A stretch of DNA of 20,063 nucleotides from a virus. The translations under genes were made by a program, and so were the position numbers. The stretch is from the IMG/VR virus record IMGVR_UViG_3300005436_000187, positions 1 through 20,063 of that record; one strand, written 5' to 3'. Shown here piece after piece: positions 7,532-14,310 of this stretch (positions within the stretch are counted from its first letter, which is position 1; each line of letters starts with the position of its first letter). A model generated the notes under the pieces. That model saw nothing but the letters and a program-made list of their open reading frames with translations. It did not search any database and was not told where the DNA came from.

Positions 7532-8507
7532 ATGTTTCTCCTTCTGGAGACCCCTCGTGTGGTGCTACGTCGTGCGACCACGTGGGTTCTCCGAGCCACT
7601 CGAGGTCGGCTACTAGCGAACTTGGCAGGCGTAGACAGCACCAGGACAGGTTCGCCTCTCGACGCCATCGGGCAACGTTACTGGTCACCTGATCCATAGA
7701 ACCATACAACAAGGCACGTGGTACGTACGTGCCGTCGATCAATGGAGAGACTACCTCTCGAGCGAACTGCAGCTCTGGAGAGACTAGACCCTGTAGTATG
7801 ACTGGTACGTTGATAATCGCTCCAGTCATGCCACTAGTGACAACGATGTCAGTAGGCGCGGGCGCATAGTACACATATAGTGGCGCATCGAAGTAGGATC
7901 TATGCCGAATGCGCCATAGCATCCTGGCCAACAACTTGTTCATCTCCGAAACAGATACCTCGTATAGCGGTCGACCATCCGCAAGTGTGCGTCGCCACTC
8001 GCCATGTTGGGACAGAACGCGAAGTAGCACTTGTCCTACAGCTGCACGCAGCACGTCTAGTATAGGACTACGGGCTAGACTTGCAAGGTCCAGTACGGAG
8101 TCCAAGTACTGTGCGACCTCCCTACGTAGGGGTAACTGCTGTCTACTTACCGCTTCGCTAAACGCGCCATACGCACTACCGATGATAGCGGGATCTACTT
8201 GCTGGCACGACCACTCGAACCAAGTCTCTAGCGTGCCACCACCGTACTTAGTCGCTGCATCGTGTACGGCGTTGAGCATGTAGTACGTATGCTTCGTCGC
8301 AGTCATGGCACGGATAGTACATCGCATAGGGGATAGTCGACTGTACGGCAGGTCAGCTTCACATGTAAGATCGAAGACCTCATCCGACTGCTGCACGAGG
8401 GCTAGTAGGTATTGTGGCCATTGTTGCTTGCCACCGAAGTTGTCTACTAACGACAACCCGTCTGGAAGACCCGGAGGAATCCAAGTCTCTCTATAGGATA
8501 AAGACAT
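7509..8507 (-). CDS. Protein of unknown function (332 aa)
   Basis: The start is ATG 8507, overlapping the previous stop by one base (TAATG), with AAGGAG 9 bases upstream. The family is not recognised. The protein is soluble in character, with no signal peptide or membrane segment. The N-terminal part reads PPGLPDGLSLVDNFGG and SDEVFDLTCEA. A helical middle (about 120-200) is rich in Leu, Ala and Arg. A stretch YFDAPLYVYYAPAP is followed by a C-terminal half with DGTYVPRALLYGSMDQV and a Trp/Cys-containing segment (LSWCCLRLP). It sits between the Arr-like gene and the HNH gene and overlaps both, so it is translated from the same unit B message. Its function is open. Confidence 0.8.
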   Translation of the reverse strand: MSLSYRETWIPPGLPDGLSLVDNFGGKQQWPQYLLALVQQSDEVFDLTCEADLPYSRLSPMRCTIRAMTATKHTYYMLNAVHDAATKYGGGTLETWFEWSCQQVDPAIIGSAYGAFSEAVSRQQLPLRREVAQYLDSVLDLASLARSPILDVLRAAVGQVLLRVLSQHGEWRRTLADGRPLYEVSVSEMNKLLARMLWRIRHRSYFDAPLYVYYAPAPTDIVVTSGMTGAIINVPVILQGLVSPELQFAREVVSPLIDGTYVPRALLYGSMDQVTSNVARWRREANLSWCCLRLPSSLVADLEWLGEPTWSHDVAPHEGSPEGETYVVYTFR

Positions 8508-8903
8508 TACCAACTACTCCTTGCATTCTTGCGTGCCCGCTTGTACTTTGCGAATTGCCACTGACGAACGACACTACCAATCGGTTCGTTCATCCACTTT
8601 GTCGCTCTAGGAATACGCATACCCTTACCTCGTGTTACGCAACGGATAACACGTGCTTGTAAGCACATGGCTTCTTCCTCGCCATCGCACCACGTTCCTG
8701 GTAGTCCCCCAAGCCCAGTAGCCGGACCAAACCGGTCCGAGAGGTTCCACTTCGTAGATGTACCGGTTGTCTCTAACGATGACATCTGCTAGCGTTGCAT
8801 GTGGCCTAATCTCGTTCGTTAGGAACACACAGTCCACGACGGGTTGGCCTAAAATATCTCCGTGCTTAAACTTACCTGGTGAGGCGTGGAACCACTTGTG
8901 CAT
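8507..8903 (-). CDS. Arr-like (ADP-ribosyltransferase-fold) protein, reading frame broken
   Basis: The ATG at 8903 has AAGGAG about 5 bases upstream and opens a frame resembling rifamycin ADP-ribosyltransferase (Arr): FHASPGKFKHGDIL, VFLTNE and YEVEPLGPV. That frame then becomes basic and odd (RWRGRSHVLT) and stops at 8625. The overlapping +1 frame continues the sense of the protein (GTWCDGEEEAMCLQARVIRCV) and ends at 8507, exactly at the next gene's start. One extra base between about 8730 and 8690, for instance in the G5 run at 8706-8710, would join the two into a protein of about 131 residues. It may be a sequencing error, a mutation, or programmed frameshifting. Arr enzymes transfer ADP-ribose from NAD; whether this small relative does so is unknown. 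Confidence 0.55.
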
Positions 8904-8918
8904 GAACTCTCCTTCCTC

Positions 8919-8957
8919 ACCAAGAGGCGATAGCGCAGTGAGCTATCGCCTCTTGGT
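8919..8957 (-). other. Perfect 16-bp stem-loop upstream of a ribosome site
   Basis: Arms 8919-8934 and 8942-8957 are perfect complements with a 7-base loop. It starts directly after the stop of the gene at 8960 and ends 15 bases before the Arr-like ATG, with the ribosome site between. No T-run follows on the minus strand, so a simple intrinsic terminator is unlikely; RNA processing, stabilisation or attenuation is more plausible. Confidence 0.75.
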
Positions 8958-8959
8958 CT

Positions 8960-9319
8960 TTAGTAGGGCTTGTCTAACATGTCGTCGCAGCGGCCGGTCT
9001 GGTCTGACGGGTAGAGATACGGCTCTCTCATGCCATGCTCTGCGGGTCGCATATGGATGGACCCACGTCCAACGCTCTTGCCGGTATCCAGATCTGTCAC
9101 GTCGACCTCGAAAGTGCGCGTTGGCACGTACGGCACGTCTTGAGTAATGCAGTCTGTACCATCTTCCGCAGTGGAAGCCTCTCGCGTCTGACCAAAGACC
9201 TGCCTTCCATCTTGCGTGACCGTCACGCGCTCTTCTGGCTTGATGCCATCAATCTCGATGCGGAACTTGCGACCATCGCGTTCGTAGCCGTACGACATGT
9301 CTACTGTTTCATCTGACAC
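8960..9319 (-). CDS. Small protein of unknown function (119 aa), first gene of unit B
   Basis: GTG start at 9319 with GGAGGT 9 bases upstream. The protein is acidic and probably rich in beta strands, with alternating patterns such as KFRIEIDGI, RVTVTQDGRQV and RTFEVDVTDLDTGKSVGRGSIHM, followed by a Pro/Tyr-rich, disordered-looking end (EPYLYPSDQTGR...DKPY). The strand pattern could be an Ig-like or other small beta sandwich, but no family is recognised. There is no signal peptide or membrane segment. It is the first gene after the promoter at 9384-9413, so it is probably well expressed. A stem-loop (8919-8957) follows its stop at once. Confidence 0.7.
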   Translation of the reverse strand: MSDETVDMSYGYERDGRKFRIEIDGIKPEERVTVTQDGRQVFGQTREASTAEDGTDCITQDVPYVPTRTFEVDVTDLDTGKSVGRGSIHMRPAEHGMREPYLYPSDQTGRCDDMLDKPY

Positions 9320-9383
9320 GGTATTGTAACCTCCGTTTGGCTAGTAGCTTACTCAGAGCAAGCTTTTTATTCTTCTATATTAT

Positions 9384-9413
9384 ATTATAATATAATCTTG
9401 TGCTGAAAATCAA
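9384..9413 (-). promoter_or_regulatory. Promoter of unit B (TTGATT - 18 bp - TATAAT)
   Basis: TTGATT (9413-9408, minus strand) inside CTTGATTTT and TATAAT (9389-9384) lie 18 bases apart. The -35 overlaps the TGA stop of the ArsR-type gene. The leader of about 60 bases contains a weak inverted repeat (9346-9364) before the ribosome site of the gene at 9319. Confidence 0.8.
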
Positions 9414-9754
9414 GCTATGCCTGCGAGGACGACTAGGGATGTGGGTTGCATCCGACTCAGCTGTTGAAGTAGGGGACGCGACTCGGGTCTTAAGTGGTAG
9501 TAACGAAACTGGTGTCTTCTCTCAAAGTCAATGAGTCCCGCTTCGTGAAGTATCTTCAAGTGATGTGACAAGTTCGACTGTGACATCTCCGGATAGCCAC
9601 TAGTTCTCATCTTACGAACCAACTCCAACTGACACAGCGTTCCGTCGTGCACAATCAGCAAGTCGATGACCGCTAACCGTACCTCATCTGCAAGTGCGTG
9701 TAACACTTTAACTACGACGTCGATGTGTGGGAACGTAACGTTCTTACTATTCAT
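9410..9754 (-). CDS. ArsR-type winged-helix transcription regulator
   Basis: 114 residues; ATG 9754 overlaps the rmuC stop as ATGA. The fold is read from a first helix (VVVKVLHALADEVRLAVIDLL, like the LxxxxRLxIL start of ArsR proteins), a recognition region MSQSNLSHHLKILHEAGLI and a wing FERRHQFRYYHL. ArsR proteins are dimeric DNA-binding repressors. No Cys-rich metal site (CxC) is visible in the usual helix, so it is probably not a metal sensor. It is the last gene of unit A, and the next promoter overlaps its stop codon, so it could regulate that or the related promoters; this is inference from position only. Confidence 0.85.
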   Translation of the reverse strand: MNSKNVTFPHIDVVVKVLHALADEVRLAVIDLLIVHDGTLCQLELVRKMRTSGYPEMSQSNLSHHLKILHEAGLIDFERRHQFRYYHLRPESRPLLQQLSRMQPTSLVVLAGIA

Positions 9755-10671
9755 AGCACAACCTGCACTTTCTTAGAAACGCTTTGCACCGTCTTCGGCG
9801 CTGGTGTCGACGCTAACATTGCATTGGCCTCTCGTACGTTAGAGTTGAGCGCTGTAGTCGCCTGATTGAACGTCGTCACAGTCTGCGTAAGTTGCCGGGA
9901 GAGGTTACTCCACAAGTCGGTGACTTCAACCAGACCACCCTCGAGCTGCTTTGACAGATTTAAAATGTCTAATACAGAACCCTCACGCTGATGCTCTTTC
10001 CAGCAGTGAGCGACTGCTCTCAAGCAGGCGATAAGGGTCAGCGGTGATGTCAAGAAGACACCTTTACTATCACAATAGGAAAGCAGACTATCGTCGTGCT
10101 CCAAGGCTGCTCTAAAAGCAGCCTCAGATGGTAGGAACAGGAAGACGAGCGGTGGACTGTCAAGCTCGGGGGCTTGATCATAGCGTGAGGTAGCAAGCTG
10201 CTGCATATGCGCCTTTAGGTGCCCCACAAACGATGTCATCTTCTCTCGACGGCGATCCCCTTCGAGGTCTGCGGCCTTCAAGTAGGCGTCCAAAGGAGCT
10301 TTCGAGTCAACGACCAGGTGACGTCCAGAGGGTAGGTACACAATGACATCTGGCCGCTGTTGCTTTCCGTTTTGACCGATAAGCGTCACTTGAGTATCGA
10401 AGTCGCAGTAAGCTGACATACCAGCGAGTTCCAGCACACGCTCCAGCTGTAACTCACCCCACTTGCCACGTGTAGTCGGGCTAGCTAGTGCCGTAGAGAG
10501 AGACGTTACAGTTTGGTTTGTCGAGCTCAGTAGCGCAACAAGTTCTTTCGGGACGCTAAAGTATCGTCTGCACAGTACGAGTACGCCAATGCCACCAGCG
10601 AAGGCTCCGACTAAAAAAGCTATGAGCAAACTACTCCACACGATTGATACTCCTATCACTATCAAAGCCAT
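9751..10671 (-). CDS. rmuC: RmuC-family protein with N-terminal membrane anchor
   Basis: 306 residues from ATG 10671 (AGAGGT 6 bases upstream); a GTG five codons earlier is possible. Residues 1-35 form a hydrophobic anchor. The RmuC core is recognisable: TTRGKWGELQLERVLELAGM, RPDVIVYLPSGRHLVVDSK and APLDAY, with the PD-(D/E)xK-like D and D-x-K residues in place, then a region with LVFLFLPSEAAF. E. coli RmuC limits rearrangements at inverted repeats and is a predicted nuclease; its biochemistry is poorly known. Here the long coiled-coil before the core is almost absent, and a short helical tail follows it. It overlaps the MazG gene by 41 bases and the regulator by four. A role in recombination or defence would fit the upstream recombination genes. 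Confidence 0.88.
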   Translation of the reverse strand: MALIVIGVSIVWSSLLIAFLVGAFAGGIGVLVLCRRYFSVPKELVALLSSTNQTVTSLSTALASPTTRGKWGELQLERVLELAGMSAYCDFDTQVTLIGQNGKQQRPDVIVYLPSGRHLVVDSKAPLDAYLKAADLEGDRRREKMTSFVGHLKAHMQQLATSRYDQAPELDSPPLVFLFLPSEAAFRAALEHDDSLLSYCDSKGVFLTSPLTLIACLRAVAHCWKEHQREGSVLDILNLSKQLEGGLVEVTDLWSNLSRQLTQTVTTFNQATTALNSNVREANAMLASTPAPKTVQSVSKKVQVVL

Positions 10672-10960
10672 GCGGGTACCTCTCACGCAGCTTCTTTACA
10701 TTCGCGTCCAATACATCCTGCAATGAGATGTCTAGTTTATCGCAAAGGAGTGTCAGGTACCATAGCATATCGCCCAACTCCTTCGCAAGGTGCTCTCTGC
10801 GTAGTTCGTGCTTGTGATAAAGATGTTTCTTCACTGGCTCTGCGATCTCCCCCAACTCGCCACAAAGACCGATAACGGCCATAGCGAGACCCACGGTATA
10901 CACCTCGTTACATGTAGCATCCGTTCGTACTACTTCAGCTTGGTACTCGGTCAGATCCAC
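10631..10960 (-). CDS. MazG-like nucleoside triphosphate pyrophosphohydrolase
   Basis: 109 residues from GTG 10960 (AAGGAG 6 bases upstream, 10 bases after the previous stop); an upstream TTG at 10987 has no ribosome site. The MazG core is clear: GLCGELGEIAEPVKKHLYH with E35 and E38, then LAKELGDMLWYLTLL with E61 and D64, the four acids that bind magnesium, and a later KLRERYPHGF. Such enzymes cleave (d)NTPs to monophosphate and pyrophosphate. In phages they may clean up non-canonical nucleotides or lower host alarmone signalling. Here the neighbouring modification genes suggest nucleotide-pool control, as inference. Confidence 0.9.
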   Translation of the reverse strand: MDLTEYQAEVVRTDATCNEVYTVGLAMAVIGLCGELGEIAEPVKKHLYHKHELRREHLAKELGDMLWYLTLLCDKLDISLQDVLDANVKKLRERYPHGFDSDRSINRVE

Positions 10961-10970
10961 AAGATACTCC

Positions 10971-11951
10971 TTATGTATGGATTGCAAAGCCGCCTACGTA
11001 TGGTGCGTTGTTGTGCACTTCTAAGTTGTAGAGAAACCCTTTGTACGGTACTGTCAAGGCCTCATGAACCGGGATGAACCAACCATCATCAACTGTCGTA
11101 TAGTGCGGTCGTTGCCAGACAGGTTGTTCGTGACCAAACAACTTATTCGCCGCCCTAGACCTCACGAAGCTCAACTCCCACGTTAGGTTCGTACGCTGTT
11201 GTATGTTCGAGAAGATATCGAGGTTCAACAACAGCAATCGCATACCATACGCCAGCTGCGGCGTTGGGCATGTTAGTATATACTTCGGCTTGAGCGTTCG
11301 GTCGTTCCACCAAGGGATTCCTACCGCCGCATAGTAGCCGCGAAAGAAGGCCGCTTGGATTTGTTTCTCTGCTTGGTACATAGTAACCGGTATGTGTTTC
11401 TCCGCAGTAGTCTTACCGCAGTTGTCAAGTATCGTGCGTATCAGATTCGTATTCGTAATCTGCCAGACAGATACTCGACGATCAACGGTAGCACTAGTTA
11501 GTGTCCCCAATGCTTGTTCACAACTTGTATCCTCCAAGAGGTGCGTGTCTAAATAGAGTGTGGTTCTGTCGTCGTTGACAAAACCTACACCAGACCATAG
11601 ACCTGCAAACCAAGAGAGACTTGTTCCCCAACCCAAGTGCTTACCGACTCCTAAGTCCGGCTTGGGCACGAAGACTTCCACATCGGCGGGGTTCGTAACA
11701 ATATCTCTTGCGCAGATCCAACCGTTACGGGTCAGAATGCGTTGTTTAGGATCGCAAGAGATGTGCCATCCACCAACTGACCGTATGTGAGATAGATTCC
11801 CAACGTACTCCGTTGAGATGCAATCCTCTACCAGTTGTAGCGTGCCATTACGTGTCCACACGAGCTCATTTTGGGCGACGTTCTCGATTAGCGTTGCGCC
11901 ATCGAGCGTGTGAATATACTGACCACTAGACAGGCCTAGGTGACGTGTCAT
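10971..11951 (-). CDS. Stand-alone intein-like Hint/LAGLIDADG protein, splicing-dead and probably nuclease-dead
   Basis: 326 residues from ATG 11951, which overlaps the gat-queC stop as ATGA; a longer in-frame start at 11984 lacks a usable ribosome site. Block A is recognisable (GLSSGQYIHTLDGATLIENV), but Gly sits where the splice Cys/Ser is expected. Block B (SCDPKQRILTRNGW) has Gln for the catalytic His. The C-terminus matches blocks F and G (YNLEVHNNAPYVGGFAIHT) but ends His-Thr instead of His-Asn. Both LAGLIDADG-like helices (WFAGLWSGVG, AFFRGYYAAVG) carry Val where the metal-binding acid belongs. It is thus an intein fold without visible splicing or cutting residues, in a long intact frame. 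DNA binding or a new role is possible. Confidence 0.78.
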   Translation of the reverse strand: MTRHLGLSSGQYIHTLDGATLIENVAQNELVWTRNGTLQLVEDCISTEYVGNLSHIRSVGGWHISCDPKQRILTRNGWICARDIVTNPADVEVFVPKPDLGVGKHLGWGTSLSWFAGLWSGVGFVNDDRTTLYLDTHLLEDTSCEQALGTLTSATVDRRVSVWQITNTNLIRTILDNCGKTTAEKHIPVTMYQAEKQIQAAFFRGYYAAVGIPWWNDRTLKPKYILTCPTPQLAYGMRLLLLNLDIFSNIQQRTNLTWELSFVRSRAANKLFGHEQPVWQRPHYTTVDDGWFIPVHEALTVPYKGFLYNLEVHNNAPYVGGFAIHT

Positions 11952-13423
11952 ACAGCAATGTTCCTCTCGAGATAGGGTACGCATCCTTTCCAGAACGGCT
12001 CGCCTATCTCATGCTCGAAGACTGGATCGACAAGTCCAATCATCTTAAATGCAACTCTACGCATGCGGCAAGGACCGCAGACACCGCAGTGCTTCTCCCC
12101 AGTGTGATAGCACGACCAGGTATGCTGCAATGGCGCATTGACGTCGATAGCCAATGCAACGATCTCGGACTTCATCAGGTTGCCTACCGGCAGGATGAAT
12201 TGTACCTGACTGTTGAGGTTCAACGCATATGGCAACACTTCGTTAAGTTTGAAGATCAACGACTGTTCATTGTCAGGATAGGTTCCAGACTCCTCAAGGT
12301 TGCCACCAAGCGCTACATAGTCATAGCCATTGACCTCAGCAATGCCAGCGGCGATCGTCAACATGATCGTGTTACGACAAGGCACGTACTCTGTAGTACG
12401 CTCCGTACCTTCAATGCCGTCACCTACATGCGAGACCTCTTCACCACCTTGTAGCAGTCTCGAGTGCCCGATGTTCTCCCAAAGGTCCGTCTCTACGAAT
12501 CGGACACCACAACCTAGTGCTTTCGCTACATTCCGAACTGCAAGCACTTCCTGATCCTCTGCCAAGCAGTGATACTTAAAGTGCAATAGGTCGACGTCGT
12601 AGCCTAACACAGTTTGGCAGTAGCTCGCAACGGTTACGCTATCCAGACCACCGGAGCAAACAACTAGTGCTCTACGTTTAGTAGTCTTCTCCGCTCGCAG
12701 TGAGTGGTACTCAAACGTCGGTGTGTCACCAGAGTAGTCGACCACCACGAGTGAGTACGGTTCTACTTGTTGTACTGGATCAGTCGTCAGCGGATCTCGG
12801 TCTGGCTGCAAGTGATGTGGCAAGCTCGCAAAGTAGATCGCTTGCTCACCATGCGCGAACTGCAGGTAGAGCGGTTTGAAATTACATGCGAGTATCAACT
12901 TGTACGGTTCGTTTCGGTGCATGAATGCAAATGCAAAGCCACCGCCAACTTCGTGCTGCAGCAGATACTTCAACTTGGCAATGTCAAATCCGTTGGGCAT
13001 CAGTAGATTGCATGCCTCGACGACCGCTGCGGTGTCGATAGTCGTTCTGGGGTGCAGTTGATATCGATCGACAAGCTCTCTATCACTAAAGATCGTTCCA
13101 TTGTGAGCGAGTACCCAGTTGCCAGCATCGAACGGCGGGACATCTTCTAGCGTCTTGTCCCAAACTGTCTCGTTTGTGGGCTCTGCACGATTGACACCAA
13201 CGGCAACAGTTGAACCCAACGGTAAAGGATGTCCATATTGGACAATCTTGCTTTCAGTAGGCTTGCCAATCGACTTCGCACTGAGAAGCTGTCCACCGGA
13301 AAGCGACAGCAAGCCGAACGACGTCCGACCACGCTCTTCGGATCTGATAATGATCTCTCTCAAGTGCTCTTCGATTTCGAATGTCGAGTCCCTACACAAG
13401 ACTCCAAAGATAGAACAGGCCAA
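11948..13423 (-). CDS. queC: Gat-QueC: class II glutamine amidotransferase fused to preQ0 synthase
   Basis: 491 residues from TTG 13423 with GGAGGT 8 bases upstream. Residues 1-240 are a class II (Ntn) amidotransferase: Cys3 after Met-Ala, an Arg-containing strand (VGVNRAEP), LAHNGTIFSDREL (105-117), and CNFKPLYL followed by FASLP. Residues 250-490 are QueC: PP-loop SGGLDS (257-262), YVPCRN (346-351), LGGNLEESG, and zinc Cys 438, 446, 449 and 452. QueC makes preQ0 from carboxy-deazaguanine using ATP and ammonia. Gat-QueC fusions in some archaea and phages are linked to conversion of preQ0 to archaeosine, in phages as dG+ in DNA. No separate queC is visible, so one protein may do both steps. 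A stem-loop (13439-13473) precedes its ribosome site. Confidence 0.93.
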   Translation of the reverse strand: MACSIFGVLCRDSTFEIEEHLREIIIRSEERGRTSFGLLSLSGGQLLSAKSIGKPTESKIVQYGHPLPLGSTVAVGVNRAEPTNETVWDKTLEDVPPFDAGNWVLAHNGTIFSDRELVDRYQLHPRTTIDTAAVVEACNLLMPNGFDIAKLKYLLQHEVGGGFAFAFMHRNEPYKLILACNFKPLYLQFAHGEQAIYFASLPHHLQPDRDPLTTDPVQQVEPYSLVVVDYSGDTPTFEYHSLRAEKTTKRRALVVCSGGLDSVTVASYCQTVLGYDVDLLHFKYHCLAEDQEVLAVRNVAKALGCGVRFVETDLWENIGHSRLLQGGEEVSHVGDGIEGTERTTEYVPCRNTIMLTIAAGIAEVNGYDYVALGGNLEESGTYPDNEQSLIFKLNEVLPYALNLNSQVQFILPVGNLMKSEIVALAIDVNAPLQHTWSCYHTGEKHCGVCGPCRMRRVAFKMIGLVDPVFEHEIGEPFWKGCVPYLERNIAV

Positions 13424-13438
13424 TGCTTATTACCTCCA

Positions 13439-13473
13439 GACAGAACCGATAAGTAAATTCTACCGGTTCTGTC
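13439..13473 (-). other. 10-bp stem-loop between dpdA and gat-queC
   Basis: Arms 13439-13448 and 13464-13473 are perfect complements around a 15-base loop. It lies after the dpdA stop and ends 15 bases before the TTG start, with the ribosome site in between, as at 8919-8957 and 16795-16826. No T-run follows on the minus strand. Confidence 0.65.
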
Positions 13474-13485
13474 ACTCACTGCGCA

Positions 13486-14295
13486 CTAATCTGCAAGTAC
13501 TACTTGAGACACCTTGCACCAAGCACGGACGCAAGCGGCGTTCCAGATGGCGTCTTCTCTCTGCGCATGCGTTACCGCACACTCGAAGAAGTCTTTTGGT
13601 CTACCTGGATAGGCGATCTTAGGTCCGTCCTGAATATCCAATCGATGCCCAGAGAGAGCGTAGACAGTCGACTTTCCGGAGTCCGTTGAGCGAACCCAAG
13701 GACAAGCTTTCGCAATTGCGCGTGTCTCCGCAAATGATTCATCGGTTCCTAACAAGTGGATCTCAGCTCTCGGGCGAAGCCAACTCTCCACAGTACGAAT
13801 TAGCGCTAGACGACCACCCGTCGTCGGGAACCAGTCTGCTGTCTCTTCGACGATGCCGATTGCATTGACGCGCGGAATCTCTAGTAGAGCTCGAACGCAG
13901 TCGCACCACTCATTGAATGTCCGACCCTGACCTACTGCGAGATAGCCACTCACGAGACCACCACTTGCTTGAAACGTGTCTTCCGCCTTCTCTACAAACG
14001 CACGCCCACGGGATACGGTTGCTTGGATGTCCCCGAGCACATCTGGTATGACAACTTCCGTCGGCACAAGATTTGCCATCCAACGGAGAAGAAGTTCATC
14101 CGCAACGGACGCACCTAACTCGAACGCGCCATTGTCAAGTGTTACATACTCGTGTCTGTCGCGAGATGCTCTCGCATACCATGCACCGTAGACATCAGGA
14201 GACTGCTCACAGACGTGAGCAAGGCAGAGGTGTCTGCCTTGCATGCCGCCGATGTCATCGAGTAGTGCAACTGGTGGAATTGCTACATAGTCCAA
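13486..14295 (-). CDS. dpdA: DpdA-like 7-deazaguanine DNA transglycosylase (TGT-related)
   Basis: 269 residues from TTG 14295 with GGGAG 7 bases upstream. The order of motifs follows tRNA-guanine transglycosylase: LDNGAFE (53-59, the DSGGFQ site with D54), IPDVLGD (83-89), GYLAVGQGR (117-125, the GIVQG loop), HLLGTDE (180-186) and STDSG (203-207, D205 the probable nucleophile). Phage and bacterial DpdA proteins of this superfamily exchange guanine in DNA for a 7-deazaguanine base. The TGT zinc site (CxCxxC...H) is not seen and the protein is shorter than classical TGT (about 375 residues), as expected for a compact phage form. Its place between FolE/QueE/QueD and Gat-QueC strongly supports DNA modification over tRNA modification. 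The exact DpdA subgroup cannot be decided by eye. Confidence 0.85.
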   Translation of the reverse strand: MDYVAIPPVALLDDIGGMQGRHLCLAHVCEQSPDVYGAWYARASRDRHEYVTLDNGAFELGASVADELLLRWMANLVPTEVVIPDVLGDIQATVSRGRAFVEKAEDTFQASGGLVSGYLAVGQGRTFNEWCDCVRALLEIPRVNAIGIVEETADWFPTTGGRLALIRTVESWLRPRAEIHLLGTDESFAETRAIAKACPWVRSTDSGKSTVYALSGHRLDIQDGPKIAYPGRPKDFFECAVTHAQREDAIWNAACVRAWCKVSQVVLAD

Positions 14296-14310
14296 TGTAC
14301 ATCTCCCTCT

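Noticed and set aside
1211-8129. Palindrome CCTACGTAGG seen near 1212 and again near 8120.
   Set aside because: Both copies lie inside genes and both encode Leu-Arg-Arg-Glu on the coding strand, so coincidence of codon choice is enough.
8390-8410. VFDLT in the 332-aa protein, resembling intein block F of the polymerase.
   Set aside because: The rest of the protein shows no Hint or LAGLIDADG motifs, so the short match is chance.
8919-8957. Stem-loop as an intrinsic terminator.
   Set aside because: No T-run follows on the minus strand and no converging plus-strand gene needs one.
10971-11984. The intein-like gene as an in-frame intein of gat-queC.
   Set aside because: It is in another frame, lies after a complete QueC domain and stop, and has lost the splice residues.
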